Assembly (NCBI RefSeq): GCF_024710485.1
Contig: NZ_JANJUQ010000041.1
Location: 24,439 to 88,438 of the forward strand
Length of the DNA: 64,000 nt
Direction of reading: 5' to 3'
Origin: Flavobacterium sp.
GTDB lineage: Bacteria; Bacteroidota; Bacteroidia; Flavobacteriales; Flavobacteriaceae
In this document: one piece after another, positions 36,153 to 43,548 of the stretch
How the letters are laid out: each line of letters starts with the position of its first letter
Position numbering within the stretch: position 1 is the first letter of the stretch
Notes under the pieces: generated by a model
Database searches by the model: none
Told to the model about the DNA's origin: nothing
The model's input: only the letters and a program-made list of their open reading frames with translations
Made by a program: the position numbers and the translations under genes

Positions 36153-38528
36153 GTGAAAACCAAACTAAAAGCGTTACTGCAACGTTTTATTACTTATATC
36201 AAACGCAATCCAAAGAAATCAGCGGTATTTTTTATACTGTTGCTCGTCTATTACTTTTCATTGCCGCGTGTTTTATTCGATTCGCCTTATGCGACTGTTA
36301 TTGAAAGCAGTGAAGGCGAATTATTAGCGGCCAAAATAGCCCGCGACGGACAATGGCGTTTTCCGGCCCAAGATAGCGTGCCCGAGAAATTTAAGAAATG
36401 CCTAGTTTACTTTGAAGACGAACATTTTTACCATCATCCCGGATTCAATCCGGTGGCCATGGTTAAGGCTTTTCAGCAAAACCGAAGCGCCGGAAGAGTG
36501 GTTCGCGGTGGCAGTACGTTGACACAACAGGTCATTCGTTTGTCGCGTCAAAACAAAAAGCGCACCTATTTTGAAAAAGCCATCGAGATCGTTTTGGCGA
36601 CGCGTTTGGAATTCCGACATTCCAAAGAAAAAATCCTCGAATTGTATGCGGCTCATGCGCCTTTTGGCGGTAATGTGGTCGGATTAGAAATGGCGTCTTG
36701 GCGGTATTTTGGCGTGCAATCGTACCAATTGTCGTGGGCGGAAAGCGCTACGTTGGCGGTATTGCCCAATGCGCCGAGTTTGATTTATCCCGGGAAAAAT
36801 CAGGTTAAGTTGTTGCGCAAGCGCAATGCCTTGTTGCTCAAACTGTATCATGAAAAAGTCATAGATAAGCTCACTTACGTATTGGCCGTTAAAGAACCTT
36901 TGCCGCAAAAACCCTATAATTTACCGCAAATTGCGCCGCATTTGCTGCAAAGAATCGCTAAGACCGACGAAGGCAAACGCATTAAAACCACCGTTGCGAT
37001 TTCGTTGCAAAACCGGGTGAATCAAATCGCGCAACAGTATTACAATCAGTACAAACAAAACGAGGTGCACAATTTGGCCATTATGGTCATTGATATCCAA
37101 AACCGCAATGTCATTAGTTATGTAGGCAATTCGCCTACGGACAAAGACCACGATAAAGATGTAGACATCATTGGCGCGCCGAGAAGTACCGGTAGTGTTT
37201 TGAAGCCGCTGTTGTTTGCTTCCATGCTCGACGAAGGGGAACTGTTGCCTAATACTTTGGTAGCCGATATTCCGACGCAAATTTCCGGGTATTCGCCGCA
37301 GAATTTTAACCTGACCTTTGACGGAGCCGTTCCGGCCCAGCGCGCTTTATCGCGTTCGCTGAACATTCCTTCGGTGTTGATGTTGCAGGATCACGGCGTG
37401 AACAAGTTTTACGAGTTGACGCAGAAATTGAAGCTCAGAAACATCAACCAACATCCTGATCATTACGGTTTGTCGCTCATTTTAGGCGGTGCCGAGAGCA
37501 ATTTGTGGGATTTGTGTCGGGCCTACGCCAATATGTCGGCTACGATTAACTATTTCAATCAGTCGAACGGAAAGTACCGTAGTAAAGAGTTTACCGAGTT
37601 GAATTATGTGAACGACTTTCAGCAGGATTTTGGCGCTGATAGTTTTCAGAAAAACATCTTTGGTGCCGGTTCAATTTATCTTACTTATAACGCCATGAAG
37701 GAAGTCAACCGTCCGGAAGGTGATGAAGCTTGGAAGTTTTACGATTCGTCTTTAGAATTGGCTTGGAAAACCGGAACCAGTTTCGGGAATCGTGATGCTT
37801 GGGCGATAGGTGCTAATTCGCGTTACGTGGTAGGTGTTTGGGTGGGCAATGCCAATGGTGAAGGCCGCCCGGAATTGACCGGTGTGGACAGCGCAGCACC
37901 TATCTTGTTTGATGTGTTTAATTTGTTGCCCCGAAAAAAATGGTTCCAACCGCCGTTGAACGATTTGGAATACGCTGAGGTTTGTAAACAAAGTGGCCAT
38001 TTAGCCCAAGACGATTGCCCTAAAACCAAACAGCTCATCACGCGCAGCGGCAAGAAAACTGCGATTTGTCCGTATCACAAATTAGTACATTTGGATGCAT
38101 CGCGGCAGTTTAGGGTGAACAGCAGTTGCGAGGATGTGGATAAGATAGTAACTACCAAATGGTTTATACTGCCGCCTGTAATGGAATGGTATTACAAGAG
38201 TTTACACATTGATTACAAAACGGTGCCGCCGTACCGAGCCGATTGTCAGCCGACGCAACAAGCGGTAATGGATTTTATTTATCCCAAAACGAATAGTAAG
38301 ATTTATTTGACTAAGGATTTTAACAGCAAAGTACAGCCGGTAATTGTGAAAGTGGCGCATTCCAATAGGGAAGCCAAACTATTTTGGTATGTGGATAACG
38401 ACTATAAAGGCACGACGCAAACCTTTCACGAAATGCCGATTACTGCGGAAACAGGAGTGCATTATATTACGGTCGCGGATGAGTTTGGGAATGAGATTAA
38501 GAGAAAAGTGGAGATTATAAAGGATTAA
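36153..38528 (+). CDS. pbpC: Penicillin-binding protein 1C (bifunctional glycosyltransferase/transpeptidase)
   Basis: Inner-membrane-anchored peptidoglycan synthase. After a TM anchor (AVFFILLLVYYFSL, residues 24-37) comes the GT51 glycosyltransferase domain (EDEHFYHHPGF with Glu88, RGGSTLTQQ, KILELYAAHAPFGGN), a transpeptidase domain with SVLK (Ser348, Lys351) and KTGTS, and a C-terminal PbpC-specific domain rich in Cys. The only start giving this N-terminus is the GTG at 36153. It follows the A2M lipoprotein; together they are proposed to repair and protect the wall when the envelope is breached. Confidence 0.93.
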   Translation: MKTKLKALLQRFITYIKRNPKKSAVFFILLLVYYFSLPRVLFDSPYATVIESSEGELLAAKIARDGQWRFPAQDSVPEKFKKCLVYFEDEHFYHHPGFNPVAMVKAFQQNRSAGRVVRGGSTLTQQVIRLSRQNKKRTYFEKAIEIVLATRLEFRHSKEKILELYAAHAPFGGNVVGLEMASWRYFGVQSYQLSWAESATLAVLPNAPSLIYPGKNQVKLLRKRNALLLKLYHEKVIDKLTYVLAVKEPLPQKPYNLPQIAPHLLQRIAKTDEGKRIKTTVAISLQNRVNQIAQQYYNQYKQNEVHNLAIMVIDIQNRNVISYVGNSPTDKDHDKDVDIIGAPRSTGSVLKPLLFASMLDEGELLPNTLVADIPTQISGYSPQNFNLTFDGAVPAQRALSRSLNIPSVLMLQDHGVNKFYELTQKLKLRNINQHPDHYGLSLILGGAESNLWDLCRAYANMSATINYFNQSNGKYRSKEFTELNYVNDFQQDFGADSFQKNIFGAGSIYLTYNAMKEVNRPEGDEAWKFYDSSLELAWKTGTSFGNRDAWAIGANSRYVVGVWVGNANGEGRPELTGVDSAAPILFDVFNLLPRKKWFQPPLNDLEYAEVCKQSGHLAQDDCPKTKQLITRSGKKTAICPYHKLVHLDASRQFRVNSSCEDVDKIVTTKWFILPPVMEWYYKSLHIDYKTVPPYRADCQPTQQAVMDFIYPKTNSKIYLTKDFNSKVQPVIVKVAHSNREAKLFWYVDNDYKGTTQTFHEMPITAETGVHYITVADEFGNEIKRKVEIIKD

Positions 38529-38618
38529 TAGGGCTTGTTTTTGTTGCCATTACTTCTAAAAAGTATATAAAAACTGTAATGACCAATATTTTCATCCATC
38601 TATATTTGTAAAACCAAA

Positions 38619-38777
38619 ATCCCGTCAGGGATTAAATATTGGTAAAATATAAATGTAAATCCAGAAAAATCTCGTCAGGGATTCAATACTGGTAAAATAT
38701 ATGCAAATCCAAAATAATCCCGTCAGGGATTAAATATTGGTAGATAAATATACATCAATCAAAATCCCGCTAGGGAT
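38619..38777 (+). repeat. Upstream REP-like array, four units
   Basis: Four copies of the 14-bp palindrome (ATCCCGTCAGGGAT or close variants) start at 38619, 38669, 38717 and 38764, a 47-50 bp period. The first three are followed by TTAAATATTGGTA, TTCAATACTGGTA and TTAAATATTGGTA. The last unit (ATCCCGCTAGGGATGATAT) is the exact inverse of the first unit after the RAYT gene, so the pair forms terminal inverted repeats. Spacers differ only mildly, and no leader or Cas gene is present. Confidence 0.9.
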
Positions 38778-38785
38778 GATATTAA

Positions 38786-39247
38786 ATGGCCAATACATAC
38801 ACCCAAATTCACCTCCAATTTGTTTTCGCGGTAAAATATCGAGATGGTTTGATTCATTCATCCTTTAAAGACGAATTGTACCAATATATAACCGGAATAA
38901 TTAAGAACCATAATCACAAATTGTTGGCTATAAACGGAATGCCTGACCATGTTCATATTTTAGTCGGCATGCGGCCAACACAATCCGTTTCAGATTTAAT
39001 GCAAGATATCAAAGGAAGCTCATCCAAATGGATTAATGAGAAAAGATTTCTAAAAGTAAAATTCGAATGGCAAGAAGGTTATGGCGCTTTTTCTTATGCT
39101 AAATCTCAGGTGAATACGGTTGTTAATTACATTAAGAATCAGGAACAACATCATGCTGTGAGAAGTTTTAACCAAGAGTATTTGGAATTTTTAGCGGAGT
39201 TTGAGGTTGTGTATGATGAGCGATATATTTTTAAAGCACCAATTTAA
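38786..39247 (+). CDS. IS200/IS605-like HUH transposase (REP-associated tyrosine transposase)
   Basis: A 153-residue Y1 transposase that cuts and joins single-stranded DNA. The HUH motif is His55-Val-His57 in GMPDHVHILV, and the catalytic tyrosine is Tyr115 in VVNYIKNQE. Length and motifs fit TnpA of IS200. It is not followed by tnpB. It lies between two arrays of four palindromes that face outward, the classic REPtron layout, so it is probably the enzyme that mobilises the REP repeats in this genome. The reading frame is intact with no frameshift. Confidence 0.9.
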   Translation: MANTYTQIHLQFVFAVKYRDGLIHSSFKDELYQYITGIIKNHNHKLLAINGMPDHVHILVGMRPTQSVSDLMQDIKGSSSKWINEKRFLKVKFEWQEGYGAFSYAKSQVNTVVNYIKNQEQHHAVRSFNQEYLEFLAEFEVVYDERYIFKAPI

Positions 39248-39249
39248 TT

Positions 39250-39418
39250 ATATCATCCCTAGCGGGATTGCATTGGATTAGGCGTAGTTTGTTACCAGTA
39301 TTGAATCCCTAACGGGATTTTTCTTAATTGTGCGTAGTTTGTTACCGATATTTAATCCCTAACGGGATTGCATTGGATGAGGCGTAGTTTGTTGCCGATA
39401 TTATATCCCTAACGGGAT
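39250..39418 (-). repeat. Downstream REP-like array, four units in reverse
   Basis: Palindromes ATCCCTAACGGGAT, or ATCCCTAGCGGGAT for the first unit, lie at 39255, 39305, 39355 and 39405, exactly 50 bp apart, separated by GCGTAGTTTGTTACCGATATT-type linkers. On the minus strand the core reads ATCCCGTTAGGGATTAAATATCGGTAA, near-identical to the upstream array. The last unit runs directly into a TAGCCCGGAT element. Confidence 0.9.
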
Positions 39419-39424
39419 TAGCCC

Positions 39425-39520
39425 TAGCCCGGATAGGAGTGGAAATCCTTTTTTGTTTGCCCTATTCTGGATGTAAACTTCCGAAGTGCTGACAAAAAAG
39501 ATTGTAACGTATAGCCGGAC
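39425..39520 (+). repeat. Dispersed hairpin element next to REP array
   Basis: Starts TAGCCCGGATAGGAGTGGAA, then ATCCTTTTTTGT, and returns with GACAAAAAAGATTGTAACG and ends TATAGCCGGAC. It follows the last downstream REP unit with only six bases between them. Confidence 0.72.
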
Positions 39521-39567
39521 ACGAGCTCCTAAAGAGCGAAATGGCAAAGCAAACAGCTTCTAAAAAG

Positions 39568-39590
39568 CACTTCGACAAGCTCAGTGTGAC
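39568..39590 (-). repeat. Short dispersed palindrome, reverse copy
   Basis: On the minus strand GTCACACTGAGCTTGTCGAAGTG; a relative of the copies at 25006, 26371 and 63458. Confidence 0.6.
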
Positions 39591-39617
39591 ATTGTTTAAA
39601 ACGATAGATTTTGACAC

Positions 39618-39654
39618 AAAAAAACCGCCAATCGAAGTGAAAGGCGGTTTTTCT
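39618..39654. terminator. Terminator of the RNase G gene
   Basis: Stem AAAAACCGCC (39620-39629) and GGCGGTTTTT (39643-39652). It works in both directions by base composition. Confidence 0.85.
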
Positions 39655-39655
39655 T

Positions 39656-41200
39656 TTATTCCTTGATCTCATTTCCGTCTTTGTCGAAGAAATGATACTC
39701 TAAATACGTGTAAGCGTCACGCGGTATGATTTTCACCCATTTTTTATGTTCAAAAAGCCATTTTGAACGTATTGATGGAAAACCTTTTTTAAGGTAAGCG
39801 GCCACGAACGGATGGGCATTAAGCTTGATGCCGCTGTGGTCTTTGATAATCTTTTCGAGGGAGAAATTAATCTTGTCGATAATTTGAATTGGCGCATCTA
39901 CATCGCCGCTCAAATTGTTCGGATTTTCTTCTCGGGTCTCGATATTGACTTCCGGTCTTACGCGTTGGCGAGTGATTTGGACTAATCCGAATTTACTCGG
40001 CGGTAAGATTTTGTGTTTGGCTTTGTCGTCGCTCATTTCCTCTCGGAGGAAGTTGAATAATACTTGACGGTTGTCCGGATTTTGCATATCGATAAAATCC
40101 ACTACGATGATACCACCCATATCGCGCAGGCGCAATTGACGGGCGATTTCGGCAGCGGCTATCATGTTTACTTCAAGTGCAGTATCTTCTTGGTTGGAGG
40201 CTTTGTTAGAACGGTTTCCGCTGTTCACGTCGATAACGTGTAAAGCTTCGGTGTGTTCTATAATCAAATAGGCTCCTTTACTCATGGATACGGTGCGACC
40301 GAAGGACGTTTTGATTTGTCGCTCGATATGGTATTTCTCAAACAACGGCAAGTCTTTCGACTGGTAAAGCTTAACGATTTTTTGTTTATCAGGAGCTATT
40401 TCGGCTAAATAGTCCTTGGTTTCTTGGTACAACTCTGCATCATCCACTTGGATACTGGTGAAAGTATCGTTGAATACATCTCGCAAAATAGAAGAAGCTT
40501 TATTCAATTCTCCTAATATTTTGGAAGGATGATGAGCAGTTGGTAATTTTTTACACATTGCAGTCCATCGATTCATTAAGTTCTGCAAATCTTTTTCTAA
40601 TTCGGCTATGCTTTTGCCTTCGGCTACTGTTCTCACAATAACCCCGAAACCTTTTTGTTTGATAGATTGTACCAGTTTTTTAAGTCGGTCTTTTTCCTCT
40701 TTGGATTCTATTTTTTGAGAAATAGATACCCTGTCGGAGAAAGGCACTAACACTACAAAACGACCGGCGAAAGACAGCTCAGTGCTGATTCTCGGGCCTT
40801 TGGTAGAGATAGGTTCTTTGACTACTTGAACTAATACGGATTGATTGGCACTCAGTATGTCTGAGATGGAACCGTTTTTATCAATCTCTTTTTCAAACTG
40901 AAAGTTTTTTAGGGAGAAATCTTTTAGTTTACCTGCGCTTACAAGTTTTATGAATTTCAAATAGGAAGCCAAGTTCGGTCCTAAATCGTGGTAATGTAAA
41001 AAGGCATCTTTTTCAAAGCCTACGTTTACAAACGCCGCGTTAAGTCCGGCCACAGGTTTTCTGATTTTGGCGATAAAAATATCACCAACCTGAAAATTAC
41101 TGGTGTCTTCTTGTTTGTGTAATTCAATTAGTTTTCCATCTTTTAATAAGGCAAAATCTACAGCATTCTCACCACTACGGATGATTAGTTCTTTATTCAT
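39656..41200 (-). CDS. rng: Ribonuclease E/G family protein
   Basis: Single-strand endoribonuclease for rRNA maturation and mRNA decay. The 514-residue protein starts with an S1-like region (VGDIFIAKIRKPVAGLNAAFVNVG), then the catalytic core HVIDVNSGN (metal-binding Asp), RQLRLRDMGGIIVVDFIDM and KFGLVQITRQRVRP. There is no long C-terminal scaffold, so it is RNase G-sized. It lies downstream of, and on the same strand as, the 30-residue basic peptide and HU genes, separated by a terminator and a low-complexity repeat. Confidence 0.94.
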   Translation of the reverse strand: MNKELIIRSGENAVDFALLKDGKLIELHKQEDTSNFQVGDIFIAKIRKPVAGLNAAFVNVGFEKDAFLHYHDLGPNLASYLKFIKLVSAGKLKDFSLKNFQFEKEIDKNGSISDILSANQSVLVQVVKEPISTKGPRISTELSFAGRFVVLVPFSDRVSISQKIESKEEKDRLKKLVQSIKQKGFGVIVRTVAEGKSIAELEKDLQNLMNRWTAMCKKLPTAHHPSKILGELNKASSILRDVFNDTFTSIQVDDAELYQETKDYLAEIAPDKQKIVKLYQSKDLPLFEKYHIERQIKTSFGRTVSMSKGAYLIIEHTEALHVIDVNSGNRSNKASNQEDTALEVNMIAAAEIARQLRLRDMGGIIVVDFIDMQNPDNRQVLFNFLREEMSDDKAKHKILPPSKFGLVQITRQRVRPEVNIETREENPNNLSGDVDAPIQIIDKINFSLEKIIKDHSGIKLNAHPFVAAYLKKGFPSIRSKWLFEHKKWVKIIPRDAYTYLEYHFFDKDGNEIKE

Positions 41201-41320
41201 GTTGTAAATTTTTATCCAGACAAAAAGCTTTTAGCTTTTAGCCAAAATTGGCTAATTACTGACGGCTAAAGTAAGGATGGATTAAACATTTTAAACAGGT
41301 AATGTTGTTACCCGGTGAAT

Positions 41321-41405
41321 TTTAGATTGTTAGATCGTTAGATAATTAGATTGTTAGATAAAGGTGTCTAACTTTCTAAGAAGTCTAAATTGTCTAAGCT
41401 GTCTA
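41321..41405. repeat. TTAGA/TCTAA low-complexity inverted repeat
   Basis: A run of TTAGATNG units (41322-41361) is followed by a run of TCTAA units (41367-41405). The two runs are complementary, so the stretch folds into one long imperfect hairpin. It fills the gap between RNase G and the small basic gene and has no coding content. Confidence 0.6.
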
Positions 41406-41439
41406 ATCTTCGATTTCAATGAACGTTTTTTAAAAAAAG

Positions 41440-41462
41440 AAAAGTAGTTTAGAACTACTTTT
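41440..41462 (-). terminator. Terminator overlapping the stop of the small basic gene
   Basis: Stem AAGTAGTT/AACTACTT (41442-41449 and 41453-41460). On the minus strand it is followed by TTTCTTTTTTT. The stop codon of the 30-residue gene lies inside the stem. Confidence 0.8.
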
Positions 41463-41547
41463 TCTTTTTGTGTCGGTTAGCTCTCGCTCTTTTTTTGCGT
41501 TTGTGCGTTGCTACCTTATGTCTTTTTCTTTTTTTACCACTTGGCAT
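41455..41547 (-). CDS. Very basic 30-residue ribosomal-type protein
   Basis: A 30-codon ORF on the minus strand reading MPSGKKRKRHKVATHKRKK and ending RANRHKKKK; about 17 of 30 residues are Lys or Arg, plus four His. Such composition is found only in small ribosomal proteins and nucleic-acid binders. I remember near-identical short proteins across Bacteroidota, possibly the Bacteroidota-specific ribosomal protein called bL38, but I cannot confirm that. It sits 34 bp downstream of the HU gene and has its own terminator beginning at the stop codon, both signs of a real, highly expressed gene. Confidence 0.75.
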   Translation of the reverse strand: MPSGKKRKRHKVATHKRKKRARANRHKKKK

Positions 41548-41581
41548 AAGCTTGTGTTTTTTGTGATTAATAAATAAGTTA

Positions 41582-41875
41582 TTATACTGCTACTTCAGTA
41601 TTGGTTTTTACTGATTCTACGAATACTTTAGCAGGTTTGAATGCCGGAATATTGTGAGCAGGAATCTTGATAGTAGTATTTTTAGAAATGTTTCTTCCTG
41701 TTTTTTCAGCTCTTGTTTTGATGATGAAGCTACCAAAACCTCTTAAATATACGTTGTCGCCGGTTTCTAATGAAGTTTTTACTTCTTCCATAAACGCTTC
41801 AACAGTGGCTTGTACATCTCCTTTTTCAAGGCCTAATTTTTCTGAAATCTTCGCTACGATATCTGCTTTCGTCAT
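41582..41875 (-). CDS. HU-family DNA-binding protein
   Basis: A 97-residue nucleoid protein that bends DNA. It has MTKADIVAKISEKLGLEKGDVQATVEAFMEEV, VYLRGFGSFIIKTRAEKTGRNISKNTTIKIPA (the DNA-binding arm), and FKPAKVF. A consensus promoter lies 42 bp upstream. It is followed on the same strand by the 30-residue basic protein, a pairing that suggests co-transcription of two abundant nucleic-acid-binding proteins. Divergent from mutY. Confidence 0.95.
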   Translation of the reverse strand: MTKADIVAKISEKLGLEKGDVQATVEAFMEEVKTSLETGDNVYLRGFGSFIIKTRAEKTGRNISKNTTIKIPAHNIPAFKPAKVFVESVKTNTEVAV

Positions 41876-41916
41876 TTTCTTTCGTATTTAATATTATGTG
41901 TAAATTTTTGAGGTTG

Positions 41917-41948
41917 CAAATATATGAATTAAAAAAAGAATATTTCAA
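41917..41948 (-). promoter_or_regulatory. Promoter of the HU gene
   Basis: On the minus strand, -33 TTG at 41948-41946 and -7 TATATTTG at 41924-41917, spacing 21 bp; a full match to the Bacteroidota consensus. Confidence 0.75.
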
Positions 41949-42007
41949 GCATAATCTATTAAAATTTAATCACATAAAGATTTATTTTTGTAAACCTAAA
42001 TTCCGCT

Positions 42008-43048
42008 ATGAATTTCTCTAAATCTCTAATCCAATGGTATTTACAAAACAAACGTGACTTGCCTTGGAGAAATACGATTGATCCTTACTTTATTTGGCTC
42101 TCTGAAATTATGTTGCAACAAACACGTGTAGCACAAGGGTTGCCTTATTTTTTGCGTTTTACCGAAGCATTTCCTGCCGTTTTTGATTTGGCCAAAGCCG
42201 ATGAAGAGCAAGTGCTTAAACTATGGCAAGGGTTAGGCTATTATTCCAGAGCCAGAAATTTGCATAAAACCGCTCAGCAAGTGGCATTCGAATATAATGG
42301 TGAATTTCCAAAGAGCTATGCCGAATTGTTAAAGTTGAAAGGTATAGGCGAATATACTGCAGCCGCCATTGCTTCTTTTGCTTACAATGAAAGTGTTCCT
42401 GTGGTTGACGGCAATGTCTTCCGCGTGTTGTCTCGTTATTTTGAGGTGGAAACCGATATTGCTTCGTCGGGTGCTAAAAAAGAGTTTACCCAATTGGCAG
42501 CTGAATTATTGCCTGCAGGCGAAGCCAATTTGTTCAATCAAGCCATAATGGAATTCGGAGCTTTGCAATGCGTGCCCAAAAATCCGGATTGTGCTAACTG
42601 TATTTTTAACGACAGTTGTGCAGCGTTACAAAAAAAGAAAGTTGCCCAATTGCCCGTAAAATCAAAGAAGGTAAAAGTCAAAACCCGTTTCTTTACTTAT
42701 TTGGTTTTTGAAGATGAGGTTCATAATACGCTGATTCAAAAACGAACCCAAAAGGGCATTTGGCACAATTTATACGAGTTTCCGTTGCTTGAAACCGAAG
42801 CTGATTTGTCACATGAAGCATTGTCCGATTTGCTGATTAAACATGCTTATGCAGAAAATAAAATACTCGATATATCGCGATTTAACGATACAGTAATGGT
42901 GCACAAACTAACCCATCAGCATTTGAATATTCACTTTTGGAAAATTAGGGTAGCAGGTAAGTTTTCGGATGGAATCGATTGGAAATCAGTGAAAAAGTTG
43001 CCGTTTCCAATTGTTATTCATAATTTTATTGAAGCCGAAAGGTTTTAA
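42008..43048 (+). CDS. mutY: A/G-specific adenine DNA glycosylase MutY
   Basis: Removes adenine mispaired with 8-oxoguanine or G. The 346-residue protein contains SEIMLQQTRV with catalytic Glu33, a helix-hairpin-helix KGIGEYTAAAI, VDGNVFRVL with Asp134, the iron-sulphur cluster cysteines Cys188, 195, 198 and 204 (C-x6-C-x2-C-x5-C), and a C-terminal NUDIX-like domain for 8-oxoG recognition. Followed by ssb on the same strand. A possible -7 TATTTTTG is at 41983. Confidence 0.96.
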   Translation: MNFSKSLIQWYLQNKRDLPWRNTIDPYFIWLSEIMLQQTRVAQGLPYFLRFTEAFPAVFDLAKADEEQVLKLWQGLGYYSRARNLHKTAQQVAFEYNGEFPKSYAELLKLKGIGEYTAAAIASFAYNESVPVVDGNVFRVLSRYFEVETDIASSGAKKEFTQLAAELLPAGEANLFNQAIMEFGALQCVPKNPDCANCIFNDSCAALQKKKVAQLPVKSKKVKVKTRFFTYLVFEDEVHNTLIQKRTQKGIWHNLYEFPLLETEADLSHEALSDLLIKHAYAENKILDISRFNDTVMVHKLTHQHLNIHFWKIRVAGKFSDGIDWKSVKKLPFPIVIHNFIEAERF

Positions 43049-43094
43049 ATTTCAAAAAAAGCTGTAAATTTGAAAAGAACAAATTGCTGAAGAA

Positions 43095-43532
43095 ATGAAT
43101 GGGACATTAAATAAAGTGATGCTTATCGGTCATTTAGGTGACGAAGTAAAAATGCACTATTTCGAAGGCGGAAACTGCATCGGACGTTTCCCGTTGGCTA
43201 CCAACGAGGTGTACATCAACAAACAAACCAACGAAAAAATCACTTCTACCGAGTGGCATAACTTGGTGGTCCGAAACAAAGCTGCAGAAATTTGTGAAAA
43301 ATATTTGTCTAAAGGTGACAAAATTTATGTGGAAGGTCGCATCAAATCGCGCCAATGGCAAGCTGAAGACGGCACCACCAAATATACTACCGAAATTCAG
43401 GTAACCGAATTCACCTTTTTAACCACTAAAAAAGAAGTGGAAGCCCTCAAAACACCCCAAAATTTAGAGGCTAAACCTGCTAACTTTGAATCGCCTAACA
43501 CCGCCAATCCGGAGAACGATTTACCGTTTTGA
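43095..43532 (+). CDS. ssb: Single-stranded DNA-binding protein
   Basis: A 145-residue OB-fold SSB. It starts MNGTLNKVMLIGHLGDEVKMHYFEGG, includes TEWHNLVVRNKAAEICEKYLSKGDKIYVEGRI, and ends with the acidic tip ENDLPF that recruits repair partners. A -7 TAAATTTG is at 43065. It begins 46 bp after mutY, so part of transcription may come from there. GldE follows in 16 bp. Confidence 0.96.
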   Translation: MNGTLNKVMLIGHLGDEVKMHYFEGGNCIGRFPLATNEVYINKQTNEKITSTEWHNLVVRNKAAEICEKYLSKGDKIYVEGRIKSRQWQAEDGTTKYTTEIQVTEFTFLTTKKEVEALKTPQNLEAKPANFESPNTANPENDLPF

Positions 43533-43548
43533 CATTGTTTAACTAACC

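Larger units (their letters stand above)
39248..39655. other. Repeat-filled gap between RAYT gene and RNase G gene
   Basis: This 408-bp stretch contains no gene. It holds, in order, the downstream REP array, a dispersed hairpin element (39425-39520), a reversed CTGAGC/TCGAAG repeat (39568-39590) and the RNase G terminator. Confidence 0.85.

Noticed and set aside
38619..39418. CRISPR array
   Set aside because: The repeats are short palindromes with semi-conserved linkers, inverted on the two sides of a transposase, and there are no cas genes or spacer-like unique sequences.
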